64,000 nt of DNA from Flavobacterium sp. ENC (GTDB lineage: Bacteria > Bacteroidota > Bacteroidia > Flavobacteriales > Flavobacteriaceae): NCBI RefSeq assembly GCF_020991415.1, contig NZ_JAJMOY010000014.1, positions 25,664 to 89,663 on the forward strand, read 5' to 3'. Below the pieces are notes generated by a model that searched no databases, was not told the origin of the DNA, and saw only the letters and a list, made by a program, of their open reading frames with translations. The position numbers and the translations under genes were made by a program. Below, in pieces: positions 62,901-64,000 of the stretch. Each line of letters opens with the position of its first letter. The first letter of the stretch is position 1.

Positions 62901-64000
62901 ATATCGCATTTCCATTAACGTCTACGGTCAAATATCCTTTTGGATCGGCTGTAGTTACCGTCAGTTTTATTTCTGATGGGATTAAGGCTGTCCCATTTTT
63001 AGTGTCATTGTCAAAAACATTTAGGAGTGTCTTCGGTGCGTTCGAACTAAGGGTTGCAGGAACTGCATCTAAATTCGCTACCAAAGTTGCTGCTGTCACC
63101 ACAATCGTTGAAGTGGCTGTATCGCAATTCCCCGGATTGTTGATCTCACAGATGGTATATTCTAAATTGTAACTTCCTGCAGGTGTGTTGGCCGTCACTG
63201 TTACTGTTCCATTTGAATTGATGGTCAGCCCTGCCGGTATCGGAGTCGTTACGGTTAATTTTACGTCTCCAGGGTTTGTTCCGATTACGGCTTGTATTGT
63301 GTTTACGGTGTCGCCTGCAATTAATGAAACTGCTGTCGTGCCTCCTGCATTTCCGTTTATGGATCCCAGGTTATCTGCAACGGCATCAATTCCTGGTGCT
63401 GTGATTGTTACCTGCACTTGGTTTGAACTGCAGTTTGTCGGGTTTAATAACTCACAGATTTCATAGGTCAGTTGGTAAATTCCTGCCGGAGTGTTGGCGC
63501 CTAAAATTGCGTTTCCATTGCTGTCTACTGTCAAATATCCTTTTGGATCGGCTGTCGTCACCGTCAGTTTTACATCTGATGGAATTAAAGCTGCTCCGTT
63601 TTTAGTGTCATTGTCAAAAACATTTATGAGTGTCTTTGGTCCATTTGAACTAAGGGTTGAAGGAACTGCATCTAAATTCGCTACCAAAATTGCTGCTGTA
63701 ACCACAATCGTTGAAGTCGCGGTATCACAGTTCCCCGGATTGTTAATTTCACAGATTGTGTATTCTACATTGTAACTTCCTGCCAGTGTGTTGGCTGCAA
63801 CTGTTACTGTACCATTTGAATTGATCGTAAGTCCTGCCGGTATTGGCGTCGTTACGGTTAATTTTACGTCTCCCGGATTGGTTCCGATTACGGCTTGTGC
63901 TCCGTTTACAGTGTCACCTGCAATTAGTGAAACTGTTGTCGTACCGCCTGCATTTCCGTTGATCGAGCCAAGGTTGTCTGCGACAGCGTCAATTGATGGA
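59929..64000 (-). CDS. Giant repeat-rich adhesin with type B T9SS C-terminal domain (5' end outside window)
   Basis: At least 1357 codons are open to the right edge, so the start is outside the window. The C-terminus (about the last 95 residues) is the gliding motility-associated type B sorting domain: KAFSPNGDNKNTRF, EIYNRWGVLVYDADHY and LPVGTYFYILKY. Before it is a DUF11-like domain (IAIIKTGTFNDENASGFANAGETITYKF, in parts), two or three Ig-like modules (60600-61170), and a non-repeat domain with Trp-rich DWPGWLLANGQW at 61200-61590. From about 61590 on come 100-residue Ig-like modules, near-identical in pairs. Each has a short Cys pair, ICExxNPxNC. It is exported through SprA and works with the PorP/SprF and OmpA partners downstream. 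Confidence 0.93.
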   Translation of the reverse strand, partial: PSIDAVADNLGSINGNAGGTTTVSLIAGDTVNGAQAVIGTNPGDVKLTVTTPIPAGLTINSNGTVTVAANTLAGSYNVEYTICEINNPGNCDTATSTIVVTAAILVANLDAVPSTLSSNGPKTLINVFDNDTKNGAALIPSDVKLTVTTADPKGYLTVDSNGNAILGANTPAGIYQLTYEICELLNPTNCSSNQVQVTITAPGIDAVADNLGSINGNAGGTTAVSLIAGDTVNTIQAVIGTNPGDVKLTVTTPIPAGLTINSNGTVTVTANTPAGSYNLEYTICEINNPGNCDTATSTIVVTAATLVANLDAVPATLSSNAPKTLLNVFDNDTKNGTALIPSEIKLTVTTADPKGYLTVDVNGNAILAANAPAGTYQLTYEICELLNPTNCSSNEVKVTITAPGIDAVADNLGSINGNAGGTTTVSLIASDNVNGAQAVIGTNPGDVKLTVTTPIPAGLSINTNGTVTVAANTPAGTYNLEYTICEINNPGNCDTATSTIVVTAATLVANLDAVPSTLSSNTPKTLLNVFGNDTKNGTALIPSEVKLTVTTADPKGYLTVDTNGNAILAANAPAGTYQLTYEICELLNPTNCSSNQVQVTITAPGIDAVADNLGSINGNAGGTTTVSLIAGDTVNGAQAVIGTNPGEVKLTVTTPIPAGLTINSNGTVTVAANTPAGSYNLEYTICEISNPGNCDTATSTIVVTAELLLANADIVESIVGINQPKNLLNIFSNDTKNGFLIVASEINLTVLTTDPTGFVKLNPDGTLVLAANAPAGTYELTYQICEKLNPTSCSTASVKVTVVAPTMSITATGYCANNVPYVTYNVVADNFTPTNLLTIKWIDSANNVVATQTDLPLSGNILWPGAVIDSNGKGLDWPGWLLANGQWTEGADGFENTRPAVTMEFSLNPTKSVVVNYPTATPQCNARPTFTIQAKDDMAGPIDASKGVNTSLNIFDNDILNGSVINPANAVLSTVIPNANLILNPNGAVEVKLGTPSGNYQLTYQICDVSNPSNCSQAIVTVTVLNATTPINPTAPIVANDDAEVAVDGINGSLEFINVLDNDLLNGTAINPTDVLITKTSASPYFELNTDGTVNVLPNTPGGHYTVTYQICEKASATNCSSATLHVFVEFPAIAIIKTGTFNDENASGFANAGETITYKFKITNTGNVPLKGITVRDPLPGIEVSGQAIDLDVNETDENTFTAQYKIKQSDINLGSVSNQATAQGVSVRGVVVEDKSDNEDNLGDKPTVLALNGCMIEPLKAFSPNGDNKNTRFYIRGIECYPENTVEIYNRWGVLVYDADHYNNEDRVFKGFSEGRATVKQSDGLPVGTYFYILKYKDSASNSHELSGYLYMNK
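61893..64000. repeat. Exact 603-bp tandem repeat inside the adhesin gene
   Basis: The landmark CAATC of ACAATCGTTGAAGT recurs at 61896, 62499, 63102 and 63705, each exactly 603 bases apart; a second landmark (AAGGTTGTCT or its variants) recurs at 62161, 62764, 63367 and 63970, also 603 apart. Each unit codes for 201 residues, two Ig-like modules of about 100. Copies are highly similar at DNA level. The array continues past the right edge. Confidence 0.95.

Noticed and set aside
61979..63775. A series of similar 93-97 residue open frames on the plus strand
   Set aside because: They are antisense to the 603-bp adhesin repeats and repeat only because the gene does; their translations are hydrophobic and have no start context.
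61893..64000. Regular repeats considered as a CRISPR array
   Set aside because: The unit is 603 bases and coding throughout; there are no short repeats with unique spacers.

Overview
The window looks like a chromosomal segment of a Flavobacterium-type bacterium (Bacteroidota, Flavobacteriia). Three things point there: gene content (the type IX secretion translocon SprA, gliding protein RemB, three PorP/SprF- or OmpA-type partners of secreted adhesins, a gliding-type C-terminal sorting domain, DUF4270 and DUF4403 proteins); promoters with the Bacteroidota -7 box TAnnTTTG; and low-GC DNA with A-rich regions instead of Shine-Dalgarno sites. From memory, the order sprA-gcvH-vanZ-deoC-remB matches Flavobacterium johnsoniae, but I could not run a comparison.

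Layout. 1-2.5 kb: protein quality control (clpX 5' part, clpP, tig). 2.6-6.5 kb: small housekeeping genes (holin-like protein, esterase, pdxJ, CBS-ACT protein, nadK). 6.6-13.3 kb: cell-envelope block (DUF6089 protein, uppS, bamA, two Skp/OmpH chaperones, murI). 13.3-15.9 kb: a coupled DUF4270 lipoprotein/outer-membrane pair. 16-20.9 kb: an operon of a beta-barrel protein, Kelch lipoprotein, DUF4907 protein, LytS-type histidine kinase and intradiol-dioxygenase-like protein, followed by a LytTR response regulator. 21-25.2 kb: gamma carbonic anhydrase, PorP/SprF, Nfu scaffold, MscS channel, tsaB. 25.3-32.5 kb: a MacAB-TolC-like export operon with two adaptors and two permeases. 32.6-39.2 kb: DUF4403 lipoprotein, then a cytochrome oxidase cluster (SCO, DUF420, subunits IV and III, heme O synthase). 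39.4-43.1 kb: remB, deoC, vanZ, gcvH. 43.2-54 kb: sprA, ruvA, maeB, CBS protein. 54.2-56.6 kb: an AT-rich accessory pocket. 57-64 kb: OmpA, PorP/SprF and a giant repeat-rich adhesin that runs off the right edge.

The most unusual locus is 54.2-56.1 kb. A single gene fuses a RibD-like zinc deaminase to a RecG/Schlafen-type GHKL ATP-binding domain and a C-terminal winged helix. It lies between two near-identical 31-bp direct repeats, and a TTGGACA/TGTCCAA repeat pair overlaps its stop codon. It looks like inserted cargo and could be a nucleotide-sensing regulator or a conflict (defence) protein; that role is inference only. A second notable feature is the adhesin's exact 603-bp tandem repeat. 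Several intergenic regions carry long perfect palindromes, some built from short tandem words.

No tRNA, rRNA, CRISPR array or transposase gene was seen.
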